Virus record (IMG/VR): IMGVR_UViG_3300036401_000102
Location: 1-64,000 of that record
Strand: one strand, 5' to 3'
Length of the DNA stretch: 64,000 nt
Origin: a virus
Shown piece after piece: positions 16,628 through 24,500 of the stretch. Position numbers and translations under genes: made by a program. The notes beneath the pieces are model-generated. The model was not told the origin of the DNA, did not search any database, and saw only the letters and a program-made list of their open reading frames with translations. The stretch's first letter is position 1, and each line of letters begins with the position of its first letter.

Positions 16628-16885
16628 ATGCTGGCATCGATCGGGGCCAGCGCAGCGGCGTGGATGGCATCGCAGGGCGTCGGGCTCTTGCTCGGCTTCT
16701 TGGGCACCCTCATCAAGAACTGGATGGACGGGCAGCGCGCGGCTGCGGCCCAGGAGCAGCTTGGGGCGACCCGGGCTGCGAACGCGGTCAACGCCGAGAC
16801 CGCCGCTGCGGAGCGCCGCGCCGCCGCTGTGGTGCCGCTGGATAGCGCCGCGACGGTGGACGCCCTCAATAAGGGAGCCTTCTGA
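16628..16885 (+). CDS. Putative inner-membrane spanin-like protein, 85 aa
   Basis: One N-terminal hydrophobic helix (about 5-32), then a charged Ala-rich amphipathic helix (QRAAAAQEQLGATRAANAVN). The topology is that of i-spanins or small holin-like proteins. Its stop overlaps the start of a lipoprotein gene (TGATG), the arrangement expected for Rz/Rz1 pairs. Sequence similarity cannot be claimed. Confidence 0.5.
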   Translation: MLASIGASAAAWMASQGVGLLLGFLGTLIKNWMDGQRAAAAQEQLGATRAANAVNAETAAAERRAAAVVPLDSAATVDALNKGAF

Positions 16886-17148
16886 TGTGGCGTATCGTCG
16901 CGCTTGTCTGCGCCGCCGTGGCCCTACCGGGATGCGCCATGCTCCAGACCCTGACCGAGCCCGGCGCCACGGTGGTGATCGCAAAGGTCCAGTGCCCGCC
17001 GCTCAAGACTTACGCAGCCGATTTCCAGACCAAGGCAGCGGCGGAACGGAAGGCGCTGCCGGCGGGTTCTGCTGTCGGCACGTTGGTGGACGACTACGGC
17101 ACGACGCGTGCAAAGTGCCGCGCCTACGAGGCCAAGCCTGCCCTTTAG
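16885..17148 (+). CDS. Small lipoprotein, outer-membrane spanin candidate
   Basis: 87 residues with a lipoprotein signal: MWRIVALVCAAVALPGC, lipobox LPGC at residue 17 (Pro at -2 is less common). The mature part contains two further Cys and a helical AADFQTKAAAERKAL stretch. It overlaps the preceding one-helix protein gene, so the two look like an i-/o-spanin pair. At 70 residues the mature form is longer than classic Rz1 and less Pro-rich, hence moderate confidence. Confidence 0.55.
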   Translation: MWRIVALVCAAVALPGCAMLQTLTEPGATVVIAKVQCPPLKTYAADFQTKAAAERKALPAGSAVGTLVDDYGTTRAKCRAYEAKPAL

Positions 17149-17150
17149 TT

Positions 17151-17209
17151 GCGTGAATATATTTTTCACGCCTCGGTCGGTTTCTGCGTAGGATGTTCGG
17201 TAATATACT
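17151..17209 (+). promoter_or_regulatory. Palindrome and candidate promoter
   Basis: GCGTGAA-TATATTT-TTCACGC (17151-17171) is a perfect 7-base dyad right after the lipoprotein stop, without a T-run, so more operator- than terminator-like. TAATATACT at 17201-17209 is a good -10 element 21 bases before the next ATG. Together they suggest a separately controlled promoter for the 17230 gene. Confidence 0.4.
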
Positions 17210-17229
17210 CCAGACCGCCGGAACGCCCG

Positions 17230-17553
17230 ATGCTTGATTTGTCTCCCGAGTTTTGGAAGTGGATCGGCGGACAGATCGGCGTTCTGGTCATCGCTTACTT
17301 TGGCTTGAAGCAAACCGTCGCGGTCCTATCGACAAGGCACGATTCTTTGGAACAGAAGTTCGACGCAGAGAACAAGGAAATAAAAGAAAAGCTTGAGACG
17401 CTCAGCGACCTTCTTGTGAAATCGGCCCGTTATGAGGAACGGCAGGCTCGCGCGGACGAGCATATTCTTTTGATCAGGAAAGACCTCGATGATATCAAGC
17501 ATTACAAAGGGTTCGTCACAAGCGGCCCGGTCATCCCTCCGAGCGTTTCATAG
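17230..17553 (+). CDS. Membrane-anchored coiled-coil protein, 107 aa
   Basis: Starts MLDLSPEFWKW with GGAACG upstream. One N-terminal helix in the membrane (IGGQIGVLVIAYFGLKQTVA), then a long charged coiled coil (about 40-90: LEQKFDAENKEIKEKLETLS), ending in a flexible tail. The design is like i-spanins and phage holin-associated proteins. It has its own candidate promoter, unlike its neighbours. Confidence 0.6.
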   Translation: MLDLSPEFWKWIGGQIGVLVIAYFGLKQTVAVLSTRHDSLEQKFDAENKEIKEKLETLSDLLVKSARYEERQARADEHILLIRKDLDDIKHYKGFVTSGPVIPPSVS

Positions 17554-17560
17554 GAGCATC

Positions 17561-18025
17561 GTGGTTCCGGCCACAGCAGCGATCATCGTCACGGCGGGCG
17601 TCATCGTCTGGCACACGGTCATCGCGGCCCCTGCCCTCTCATTCGGAAACCATGGCGCGGTCCACTTCGAGGACGCCGCGATCTCGGCCGGCAGCGAACC
17701 CAAGGTCTGCTTTGATGAAGTCGAGTGGAAGCGGATATGCCCCGGCCAGACGTTCGCCGACCTCACTCCGCTGAACGTCTCTGATCGCAACGCCAAGATG
17801 ATCAACCTTGACCCGCACACAATCTCCACACCACTCTCGGTCGGGAAACTACCGCCGAAATGTCGCGGCACGAAGGTTCCAGGTGGTCTGGCGCCGGGGG
17901 TATGGCGGCTATCCGGACACGCCACCAACATCTGCTCGATGTGGTTGCCGTTGGTCGGAGAGTTCACCGTGTCGGTGGTTGCGGTAATGCCGGAATCTCT
18001 GGTGACGATCAAGGCTGCGCCCTAG
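17561..18025 (+). CDS. Signal-anchored periplasmic protein, 154 aa
   Basis: A GTG start is chosen because GGAG lies five bases upstream and the frame before it overlaps the previous gene. The first 24 residues form a hydrophobic export signal (ATAAIIVTAGVIVWHTVIA). The mature part is beta-rich with five Cys, including CFDEVEWKRICPG and NICSMW, likely disulfide-bonded in the periplasm. Its stop overlaps that of the opposite-strand gene. No family recognised. Confidence 0.6.
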   Translation: MVPATAAIIVTAGVIVWHTVIAAPALSFGNHGAVHFEDAAISAGSEPKVCFDEVEWKRICPGQTFADLTPLNVSDRNAKMINLDPHTISTPLSVGKLPPKCRGTKVPGGLAPGVWRLSGHATNICSMWLPLVGEFTVSVVAVMPESLVTIKAAP

Positions 18026-18228
18026 CAGTCGACGCCACCGCCGATTCTCTCGCACCATAATTTCCACGGCACGACGCGCTCGATCTTGACGACGCGCGGT
18101 CCGATGTCGGCCAGCGGGGGCTCTGGCGCCGGATCTCGCTTGTGCGCCTTGATGATGTAACGCTGTTTGCGCGCGTCGGCTGTGGCCGGGGCCAGCAGCA
18201 AAGCAGCGATGAGCGCGGCGCGAATCAC
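18022..18228 (-). CDS. Small secreted protein, 68 aa
   Basis: GTG start overlapping the stop of the upstream leftward gene (GTGA). Signal peptide MIRAALIAALLLAPATADA, then a basic, Pro-rich mature part with two Cys near the end. Convergent with the 17561 gene: the two stop codons overlap by four bases, so no room exists for a terminator between them. Function unknown. Confidence 0.55.
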   Translation of the reverse strand: MIRAALIAALLLAPATADARKQRYIIKAHKRDPAPEPPLADIGPRVVKIERVVPWKLWCERIGGGVDC

Positions 18229-18617
18229 TGCGCCCCATCCATCGCGTCATTGATCAGGCTCCCCATATTAGCGAGGATCGACATGAGCCGGACGCACTCG
18301 TCACGCTCGGCGTTGCGCTGCATGTTGGCGGTGTTCAGTTCGGACTGCATCTGCGTGACGCGAGCTTCGAGTTGGTCGGCACGAGCGAGCGCATGAGCCA
18401 AGTCGTCGCGCGCCCTGCGCTCACTGTCTCGCAGATTTCCGATCAACGTTGAGAACCGAAGCGCGCTCTGTTCGATCTCGTCCGATACTGCGGTGACACT
18501 GGTCTCGCTCGGAAGCGGTCGGTGCGGTCGACTTACGAACGAACGAACGCGGACGTGTTCGGCGCGGGGGGCATCTTGCTGCTGCGATTCAAATTCCTGC
18601 GCGGTGGCGTCATTCAT
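18225..18617 (-). CDS. Coiled-coil protein, 130 aa
   Basis: Starts MNDATAQEFESQ behind AAAGGAACACCGC. An N-terminal disordered, Arg/Ser-rich region is followed by a long heptad-rich helix (about 55-115, with RRARDDLAHALARADQLEAR). Possibly a structural or lysis-control protein. It overlaps its upstream neighbour by eight bases and its downstream neighbour by four. Confidence 0.55.
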   Translation of the reverse strand: MNDATAQEFESQQQDAPRAEHVRVRSFVSRPHRPLPSETSVTAVSDEIEQSALRFSTLIGNLRDSERRARDDLAHALARADQLEARVTQMQSELNTANMQRNAERDECVRLMSILANMGSLINDAMDGAQ

Positions 18618-18840
18618 GCGGTGTTCCTTTGGTCCGTTGTGATGTGGTTAGCGCGGCACGCCCGGCCACGAACCGACAGTACCGATAGAATGTGCCCTGA
18701 TAGGATTTCCGCATTGCTGGATCAGACATGCGATCAACTGCCCATACATGAAGATCGCAAGCAGAGCGGTGCATCATAAAAGCAGCGAAACACATCCCCG
18801 CCGCGCAGAGGATCATGGTAGCCATTAAAACTTTCATCAT
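18610..18840 (-). CDS. Small exported or membrane protein, 76 aa
   Basis: An N-terminal hydrophobic segment (MKVLMATMILCAAGMCFAAF) acts as signal or anchor, followed by a basic, aromatic-rich region with two Cys (HRSACDLHVW, FYRYCRF). GAGG precedes the ATG. It overlaps the Dam-like gene by four bases. No family recognised. Confidence 0.5.
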   Translation of the reverse strand: MMKVLMATMILCAAGMCFAAFMMHRSACDLHVWAVDRMSDPAMRKSYQGTFYRYCRFVAGRAALTTSQRTKGTPHE

Positions 18841-19352
18841 TCTGTGCCTCGTTGATGGATGTTAAGCGTGGCAGGCTCCAGAATGAAGCAGGCGATGTGT
18901 CGCCCGGTACCCTTACCTCGAGATCCATCTTCGGTCGCGAGCCACCGCACATCGCCAAGATTGCGCACGCTGGCGTGGTCGCCGAGGATCGCCTTGAGCA
19001 GCATCAGCACCCATTTGTCGATCGGGTAGACCAGCACGACGCGCTTGCCCTTCTGCCACTCGACAATCGCCTTGCGGACCCAAGCTGTCGGGCCTTTCTT
19101 CTTGCCCTCATGCATGATGGATCCGAAGGGAGGATTGACGTAGTTCGACGCTCCCCACTCACAGGTGAGTCCGTCAAATCCTTCTGGGAGCGGAAACGGA
19201 CACAGATCGAAATCGAACGGCCCAAACTCCGCCTCAAGATCCGCCAGCATCTTCGGCGGCGTTAGCCAATAGTGCTTGCCGTCGTCGCCGTTGCCGACGT
19301 GGAATTTGTTCTCGGCCGGCGCGAGCTGCGATTGGTGGGCGATGTCGGTCAT
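18837..19352 (-). CDS. Phage DNA N6-adenine methyltransferase (Dam-like)
   Basis: 171 residues in the Dam_phage (PF05869) style: YWLTPPKMLADLEAEFGPFD near the N-terminus, catalytic motif NPPF (in NYVNPPFGS), and KRVVLVYPIDKW later. These enzymes transfer a methyl group from SAM to adenine N6 and can protect phage DNA. Overlaps with both neighbours (ATGA types) place it in one leftward operon with the Dcm-like gene. Confidence 0.85.
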   Translation of the reverse strand: MTDIAHQSQLAPAENKFHVGNGDDGKHYWLTPPKMLADLEAEFGPFDFDLCPFPLPEGFDGLTCEWGASNYVNPPFGSIMHEGKKKGPTAWVRKAIVEWQKGKRVVLVYPIDKWVLMLLKAILGDHASVRNLGDVRWLATEDGSRGKGTGRHIACFILEPATLNIHQRGTE

Positions 19353-19657
19353 GTGGCGCGTTTATCCTGCGTGACCGCGCCTTCAACTCCATCGAGCACA
19401 AGACGCATGAGGCGCACCCCCAAATCCCCGATCATTAAAGTTGCCAGTTGCTCGCGGGGCATTTCGAGCATCCGCTCAGTCCCGAACCGCTTGGCAAAGC
19501 AGCGCCCATGCCAGAAACCATCTCCGCTGCTGAGCATGCTGTTTTTGCCGCCGAGTTCCTGGCACTCAGAGCAGGTTCGCCACAAGCGAATCTCATGACA
19601 CGTCTTCATCGGCAACAGTTTGTCGAACGGTCGCTGGCCTTTTTCAAATCGTGCCAT
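19349..19657 (-). CDS. Cys-rich hypothetical protein, 102 aa
   Basis: Contains CHEIRLWRTCSECQELG and a later HGRCFAKRFG, a possible single zinc site, then a helical C-terminus. The start overlaps the end of the Dcm-like gene by 14 bases. Many phage genes placed beside methyltransferases look like this; no family is recognised. Confidence 0.55.
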   Translation of the reverse strand: MARFEKGQRPFDKLLPMKTCHEIRLWRTCSECQELGGKNSMLSSGDGFWHGRCFAKRFGTERMLEMPREQLATLMIGDLGVRLMRLVLDGVEGAVTQDKRAT

Positions 19658-20402
19658 CGGTGCCCCGCTTCTGGGATGATATTGCGGCTCTCATGATTGC
19701 CCGCCCGATCGCTTCCGGGATTTGCGGGACGACGGCGTTCCCGAGGCCGTGTATACGGGCGCGCTCCATCGTAACGGAAAGCCCATCATCAGCTCGTAAG
19801 CTGTGGCAATAAGCTTCCAGTTCAACCCGCGTTCTAATAGCCTGGTGGCGGCGCTCGGCTGATGGCGTTGCCTCGATGCCAAGTGAACTGAGGTACTGGA
19901 AACGTCTTTGCCGTCCCTCGCGTTGGGGCTCGGCAACAATCCAGACCCGCTCACGGATGAAGGGTAGTCCGACATCGAGGCCGCGAAGCACTCGCCACTC
20001 AGCATCATACCCGAGGTCGGCCAGCGTTCCGAGAACTCTTCCCATCCCTCGATTAAGCAGCTCTGCGACGTTCTCCACGATGACGAACCGCGGTCGTAGT
20101 TCGCCAATAATTCTGGCGTACTCGAACCATAGTCCGCTGCGGGCACCATCGAGGCCGGCGCCTGTAACATTGGAAATTGACACGTCCTGGCAGGGGAAGC
20201 CGCCACAGATAAGGTCGACAGGTCCAACATCGCGACCTCGGAGGGTGGTGATATCTTTATGGATCGGAATGTCCGGCCAGTTTTCGGAAAGGATGGCCTG
20301 GCACCAAGGGTCGATTTCGCAGAACGCGACGGTTCGCATTCCGGCTCGTTCGAGCCCGAGGCTGAAACCGCCAATCCCGCTGAAAAGGTCGAGGACATTC
20401 AT
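19644..20402 (-). CDS. C5-cytosine DNA methyltransferase (Dcm-like)
   Basis: 252 residues with the ordered motifs of this class: I DLFSGIGGFSLGLE (residues 5-18), IV GGFPCQDVS with the catalytic Cys, VI ENVAELL, VIII RERVWIV and X GLGNAVVPQIPEAIGRAI. The target recognition region between VIII and X is short, which fits a small phage solo enzyme. No restriction partner is visible, so protection of phage DNA is the likely role. Its ATG overlaps the upstream stop (ATGA). Confidence 0.95.
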   Translation of the reverse strand: MNVLDLFSGIGGFSLGLERAGMRTVAFCEIDPWCQAILSENWPDIPIHKDITTLRGRDVGPVDLICGGFPCQDVSISNVTGAGLDGARSGLWFEYARIIGELRPRFVIVENVAELLNRGMGRVLGTLADLGYDAEWRVLRGLDVGLPFIRERVWIVAEPQREGRQRRFQYLSSLGIEATPSAERRHQAIRTRVELEAYCHSLRADDGLSVTMERARIHGLGNAVVPQIPEAIGRAIMRAAISSQKRGTDGTI

Positions 20403-20782
20403 TTGGTCCGTTCATCGGCGATTACTGCTACGGGCGGACGGGCTCTGAGGGCGGCATATGCCGAATCCAGAACCGCCATGCCTTCTCGATACAAATCGGC
20501 TTCCGCAGATTTTTCTGAAACAAGATCAAATTCGTCTCTCGCTTCGGTACAATTTGCGTACATCCGCCACTGCCGCAGCGCAGTATCCAGAGCTGAACAC
20601 AATCGCTCCGTGCTGATGTCCTGCCACTCCTGCGCGGCCGGAATGGCCTTCATGCGCCGGTCTAGGTCAACGAGATCTGGCGCGCGGACATATCTGCTGC
20701 CCGGCGTATCCCACAAATTCCGATCCCACTCGTTGAGAAGCGCAACGGCGTCTTCAGCAATTGCTTTGAACGTGTCGTCCAT
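20399..20782 (-). CDS. Hypothetical helical protein, 127 aa
   Basis: The start MDDTFKAIAED is chosen for its CCGGAGGGTGAG ribosome site; a longer upstream extension would overlap another gene. Mostly helical and acidic, with no recognised domain. Overlaps the Dcm-like gene by four bases. Confidence 0.6.
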   Translation of the reverse strand: MDDTFKAIAEDAVALLNEWDRNLWDTPGSRYVRAPDLVDLDRRMKAIPAAQEWQDISTERLCSALDTALRQWRMYANCTEARDEFDLVSEKSAEADLYREGMAVLDSAYAALRARPPVAVIADERTK

Positions 20783-20799
20783 CTCACCCTCCGGCGCGT

Positions 20800-21243
20800 T
20801 TATTCGGCATGACTGCGCCGCTCCAAGATGAGCAGACCTCCGCGGGTTGTTCCGCAGCGTCTCCATCCAGCGGCCACAAAGCAGAAGCCCGGATTGCGGC
20901 TCCTGACTGCTTGCGAATTGACGTATGTGTAGTGCCTCTCACGAGGCCAGCAGAAATCAGCAACGGCGTCAGCCTGTCGGATAAGCTCGGAAGATAGGTG
21001 GCGGCTTTCGTTTCGGAAGACGGCGCAGTTGATGCCTTCTTGCTTCGGGATCGCGTCGTCAATGAACTTTCGCCAGACGAACATGGCGTCGGCATCGCCT
21101 GTCCGAAGAACGACGTGTTCTCCGGGACCGACGAACTGGCTTCGCTTGCGACCGTCAGCGTAACGGTTGCAGCTGTAGTGCCGTTCGTAGAGTTCGAGGC
21201 AGGAGACATCGCCATCCTTCGTCACGTACCAGAGTGGTTCCAT
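20800..21243 (-). CDS. Conserved-type phage protein, GNAT-like pattern
   Basis: 147 residues. The order RYADGRKRSQFVGPGEHVVL, FVWRKF, CAVFRNES, LIRQAD, YTYVNSQAVRSRNPGFCF, AGWRRCG resembles an uncharacterised family common in actinophages and other phages, whose pattern recalls GNAT acetyltransferases. The resemblance is from memory of the motif order, not a search. No clear ribosome site; the stop of the upstream gene lies 17 bases away. Confidence 0.6.
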   Translation of the reverse strand: MEPLWYVTKDGDVSCLELYERHYSCNRYADGRKRSQFVGPGEHVVLRTGDADAMFVWRKFIDDAIPKQEGINCAVFRNESRHLSSELIRQADAVADFCWPRERHYTYVNSQAVRSRNPGFCFVAAGWRRCGTTRGGLLILERRSHAE

Positions 21244-21262
21244 TCAGTCCGCTATCTCGACA

Positions 21263-21487
21263 TCACCGCGCTGCGACTGTTTTCCGCTCTTGCGCCGCCA
21301 TGCGCAACAGGCTCAGTTCAGTCGCTGCCGACGACGGCGTATAGCCGTAGGCGAGCAGGCGTCCGGTGTAGATGGCGTCCGTCGTTTTGCCGGCCAGCCA
21401 CTCGCGGTCGCGCTCGGCCTTCTTGTCTTGGAGGTGGCGCCAGAAGTCGGGGTCGGTGCGCGACATCATGGCGATTTCACATTGCAA
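21263..21487 (-). CDS. Hypothetical protein, up to 74 aa
   Basis: A short helical, charged frame with DFWRHLQDKKAERDREWLAG. The start is uncertain: the first ATG (MQCEI) or the MMSRT pair six codons on; neither has a strong ribosome site. It overlaps the membrane-protein gene at 21466-21666. Confidence 0.4.
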   Translation of the reverse strand: MQCEIAMMSRTDPDFWRHLQDKKAERDREWLAGKTTDAIYTGRLLAYGYTPSSAATELSLLRMAAQERKTVAAR

Positions 21488-21666
21488 GATCGTGGCGGTA
21501 ACGGGCCGCTAGTAAGTGTGGCCGCAAACGTCGCGGGCCATACCGCGACGAACAGAACAAGGTCGGATGGTAGCACCGGATCGTTCGGACATGTCCGGAT
21601 GGAATAACCCGCCACGAGACCTACGAGAACGCATCCGATGACCCAGTATGCCAGCAAAATCCTCAT
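21466..21666 (-). CDS. Small membrane protein, 66 aa
   Basis: Starts MRILLAYWVIGC, six bases after the GGAG of the recurring leader GCAACCGATGGAG. Two hydrophobic stretches (about 3-22 and 38-52) separated by IRTCPNDPVLP. The leader places it with the early/middle genes. Role unknown. Confidence 0.6.
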   Translation of the reverse strand: MRILLAYWVIGCVLVGLVAGYSIRTCPNDPVLPSDLVLFVAVWPATFAATLTSGPLPPRSCNVKSP

Positions 21667-21672
21667 CGTCTT

Positions 21673-21685
21673 CTCCATCGGTTGC
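21673..21685 (-). promoter_or_regulatory. Leader motif GCAACCGATGGAG
   Basis: Recurring leader/ribosome site; GGAG is six bases before the ATG at 21666. GGGCTAGTGT lies just upstream as a possible -10. Confidence 0.6.
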
Positions 21686-21717
21686 AGCCACACTAGCCCG
21701 GAATGGTTGAGGAAGGG

Positions 21718-21933
21718 TTAGCGCGGCCAGTGGTCCCTTACGCGCTGGCGGCATTCGGTTTCTGTGCCTCCGGCTGCGCGGCATGGCGGGTAGTGCTCGG
21801 CGACGAGAATGACGAAGTCTTCCACCGGGATTCCGGTGGGGTGCACTATCGAATAAATTCCGCCCCCGATCATCGCTGCGAACGCAGTTGCGAGGCCAGC
21901 CAGAACCAACCCCCATCGTCGGTCTTCACTCAT
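21718..21933 (-). CDS. Small membrane protein, 71 aa
   Basis: Starts MSEDRRWGLVLAG; one helix in the membrane (about 8-30), then a polar part with two Cys (PPCRAAG, TECRQR). Its start overlaps the end of the recT-like gene by eight bases, so it is translated from the same message. No family recognised. Confidence 0.55.
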   Translation of the reverse strand: MSEDRRWGLVLAGLATAFAAMIGGGIYSIVHPTGIPVEDFVILVAEHYPPCRAAGGTETECRQRVRDHWPR

Positions 21934-23170
21934 CGTCGTTTCTCTTTGGCACTTCGGCAATCCGCTTCGCCTTCGCGGCTTCCAGCGGCTCGCGGTCCTC
22001 GGCGGTGACGCCGATGCGGTTGCGCATGTTCCGCTCCGCGCCCCAGCGGTCGTCAATGTCCTCTTTTGACCCCATGTCCGGGAGCCATGCGTAGAACCAC
22101 GCGGCGTATTGGGACGGGTTCTTCGGGAGCGGCGTAGCTTGGGCGTTGGCCTCGGCGACGGCTGCGGTAGCCTTGGCGACAGGATCGGCCGGCGGCTCGG
22201 CGCGCGCATCGTCCATCCGCTGTTCCACCGACTCGTCTACGGTCTTCGGCTCGGGCTCTGCCTGGGGCGCATCCGCAGCCTTCGCCCGGGCTCCCTTGCC
22301 GCGCGTCCGGGTCTTCTTGGTGCCATCACCCCCGGTCTCGGCCGCCGCACCAGCGCCCGCCTCTGCCCCGGCGTGGCCATGGTCCAGATCCCCGTTGAGT
22401 CCGGCCTCTACCACCCCGTCGCGGAACCCCTCCGCAGGGGCGCCGTTGCCGGATTGGGCCGCGAGGCGCTCGGCGAGGGTCTGGCCGGCACCGGTCACGT
22501 CGCGCGCGTCGGCGCCGACGTCATATTGTTCAAGCTCGTCCGGGGTGTAAATCCCGAGCAGCACATCGGGTGCGTAGATGCGAATCCAGTCGCGCGATGT
22601 ATCGTAGAAAAGCTGGACGAGAGGTTTTTTCGTCCAAAGTGGGCTGCCCTTGATCTGGCCGCGATCATTCTTCGGCGGGATAACTTCGCGCAACTTCGGC
22701 GACCGGTGTTCGCGCGGCTCGGTCTCGCCTCGGAAGATGCCAGACACGATGCATACCGTGTCGTCGCCTTCACCCTCATAACGGACCTTGAGCCGTTCCT
22801 TGAGCGGCGCGCGGGCCTCGATCACGGCGTGAACGAGTTGCGACTCGTAGTTCAGCCGATCATTCGTGACGTAGGACTTATTCGCTACTGCAAAACACGA
22901 CATCTTCCATTCGACGGCCTGCAAGCAGATTGCGAGGCACATGCCGGGATTGGCGCGGAGATGCGCCGGGACCGCCTGCTGCGAGACGGACATCAATCGC
23001 GCCATCTCCATCACTTGCAGCATGTTCTCGATTCGCACGCCGCCGAACTCGGCGCCAGCGGTGAGAGACTGCGTCGCGCTGGGGTCGATGCGCCGCTCGA
23101 TCTCTTGCGTGCGCGCCGCAATCTTCTCGTCAACGGTGCGCAGCGGGCCGTCTTGTTCAGTCATGCTCAT
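21926..23170 (-). CDS. recT: RecT family single-strand annealing protein
   Basis: 414 residues. The N-terminal half has the RecT pattern (MEMARLMSVSQQAVPAHLR, LAICLQAVEWKMSCFAVANK, AVIEARAPLKERLKVRYEG), with GSPLWTKKPLVQLFYDTSRD later. RecT-type proteins anneal single strands exposed by a partner exonuclease, here the gene directly upstream at 23501-24472. The C-terminal 150 residues are Ala/Glu/Lys-rich, low complexity, and end in a small helical domain. The start (MSMTEQDG) is fixed by the recurring leader CCAACCCAATGGAG eight bases upstream. Confidence 0.88.
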   Translation of the reverse strand: MSMTEQDGPLRTVDEKIAARTQEIERRIDPSATQSLTAGAEFGGVRIENMLQVMEMARLMSVSQQAVPAHLRANPGMCLAICLQAVEWKMSCFAVANKSYVTNDRLNYESQLVHAVIEARAPLKERLKVRYEGEGDDTVCIVSGIFRGETEPREHRSPKLREVIPPKNDRGQIKGSPLWTKKPLVQLFYDTSRDWIRIYAPDVLLGIYTPDELEQYDVGADARDVTGAGQTLAERLAAQSGNGAPAEGFRDGVVEAGLNGDLDHGHAGAEAGAGAAAETGGDGTKKTRTRGKGARAKAADAPQAEPEPKTVDESVEQRMDDARAEPPADPVAKATAAVAEANAQATPLPKNPSQYAAWFYAWLPDMGSKEDIDDRWGAERNMRNRIGVTAEDREPLEAAKAKRIAEVPKRNDDE

Positions 23171-23178
23171 CGTGTCGT

Positions 23179-23192
23179 CTCCATTGGGTTGG
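23179..23192 (-). promoter_or_regulatory. Leader motif CCAACCCAATGGAG
   Basis: A one-base-longer version of the recurring leader; GGAG is eight bases before the ATG of the recT-like gene at 23170. Confidence 0.55.
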
Positions 23193-23223
23193 CGCAGCAT
23201 GGCACTTCGCCGCGCGGGTGTCG

Positions 23224-23490
23224 CTAGGAACGTGTTCCGCCGTTAGGACATGCGTTCATCCACGCCCGGCAGAGGCGCCAGCGTTCGAACGGGAGTTTGC
23301 GATAGCGGTTCCCGTCCTTGTCGATCGCAGTGCCGTTCGGGTCCAGAACCGCGACGCTTTCGTGGCAATAGAACGGCTCGCCGGATGCGATGCATTCCGC
23401 CAGCGTCTTCACGGTGTCCGTCGATGCGTTCGCATCCGTGCCCCTGCGGCCGGCGCAAGAACCGCACATCTCGCCGCGTTGCCATACCAT
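23224..23490 (-). CDS. Cys-rich hypothetical protein, 88 aa
   Basis: Starts MVWQRGEMCGSCAGRRG with CTAGGA upstream. CGSC at the N-terminus and three more Cys (ECIAS, YCHES, LCRAWMNAC) suggest a zinc site. It separates the exonuclease and recT-like genes. Function unknown. Confidence 0.55.
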   Translation of the reverse strand: MVWQRGEMCGSCAGRRGTDANASTDTVKTLAECIASGEPFYCHESVAVLDPNGTAIDKDGNRYRKLPFERWRLCRAWMNACPNGGTRS

Positions 23491-23500
23491 GTTGACGGTC

Positions 23501-24472
23501 CTAGTTCGTGGTTGGCTCCGAGGTCAGCCGCTTGATGCGCGCCTTGGCCCGCTCGCGATACCAGTCGGTGAGATCGATATACGGCACGTCGTCGGTTGCC
23601 TCTGGCCCTTCACCGGGGCCGGGCCATTCCTTCTTGGCGACGCACTCGGCGAAGCGGTTGAGTGCGAGCCGATTTTCCTGTTCGCCGAGGTCGAGATCGT
23701 CGGGCTTCAACTGCACGACACGGCAGCAATACGGCCGTGTCTTCTCGACGAACACCAGCGAGAATGTGAAGAGCTTGCGGTCGATCTTGAGAACCTTCTC
23801 AACAGCAGTGCGGATCAGCGCACCCTGACAATGGTAGCCGTAATCGCTGATCGTGCGCATCATGTCGATCCACGCCACGGACAGCGTCGTCTTGAGATCG
23901 GAATAATCCGCCGAGGAAGTCGGAATCGAGTCCGGGCGCGTTTTGACCCAAATGCCCGTCTCCTCGTCGCGGTACACGATGGTGCGCTCGATCAGACCGT
24001 TGAGGATGCCGGCGCGCACGAACGGGTTGGTGCCGAGGCTGAGCGCCATGCCCTTGATGTGGTCGACCGTCTTGCCGGATAGCACGGTCTTTTTGTGCTT
24101 CGCCGCAACCGCCATCCAGTCCTTGCAGACCGTGCGTGAGCCGTGCCACGGTTTCAGTACGCCCTCGTCGTCCGCGATTTCCTTCGGCTGGATCACAAAC
24201 TCCTTGGCGAAGAACGGTTGCCCGAGCATGAGGTGATGCACGGCGCGGCCGGTCGTGAAGTGCTCTTTCTCGTCAGGCTCTTCGCGATTCGGATTGTAGG
24301 GGGACGTGTCGAAGTAATGCTTCGGGGACTTGGCGTGTAGCGTGCGCAGGCCGGATGACGAGATCGACACGCCCGCGCACGCCTTCGCGCTGTGATAAAA
24401 ATCGATGGGCACATTTTCATAGAGGCCCGGCTTGGCGATCGGCTTACCGTCAAACTTGATTGATTTGATCAT
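23501..24472 (-). CDS. PD-(D/E)XK exonuclease, RecE/DUF3799-like
   Basis: 323 residues. The N-terminus (ISSSGLRTLHAKSPKHYFD, then FTTGRAVHHLMLG) is typical of phage exonucleases of this group. The active-site pattern is visible as KTRPDSI followed by DYSDLKTT (D...D-x-K), with a downstream YHCQGALIRTAVE helix holding the usual Q. It would resect double-stranded ends for the RecT partner. Start: GGAG of the recurring leader lies six bases before MIKSIKF. Confidence 0.85.
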   Translation of the reverse strand: MIKSIKFDGKPIAKPGLYENVPIDFYHSAKACAGVSISSSGLRTLHAKSPKHYFDTSPYNPNREEPDEKEHFTTGRAVHHLMLGQPFFAKEFVIQPKEIADDEGVLKPWHGSRTVCKDWMAVAAKHKKTVLSGKTVDHIKGMALSLGTNPFVRAGILNGLIERTIVYRDEETGIWVKTRPDSIPTSSADYSDLKTTLSVAWIDMMRTISDYGYHCQGALIRTAVEKVLKIDRKLFTFSLVFVEKTRPYCCRVVQLKPDDLDLGEQENRLALNRFAECVAKKEWPGPGEGPEATDDVPYIDLTDWYRERAKARIKRLTSEPTTN

Positions 24473-24478
24473 CGCTTG

Positions 24479-24491
24479 CTCCATCGGTTGC
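24479..24491 (-). promoter_or_regulatory. Leader motif GCAACCGATGGAG
   Basis: GGAG six bases before the ATG at 24472; GATAGC sits eight bases before the motif as a candidate -10. Confidence 0.6.
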
Positions 24492-24500
24492 GTGGTGAGG

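Noticed and set aside
22109-23227. Long rightward open frame (over 370 codons) opposite the recT-like gene
   Set aside because: It is antisense to a clearly coding gene and results from high-GC codon bias; its translation is Arg/Leu/Gly-rich with no domain.
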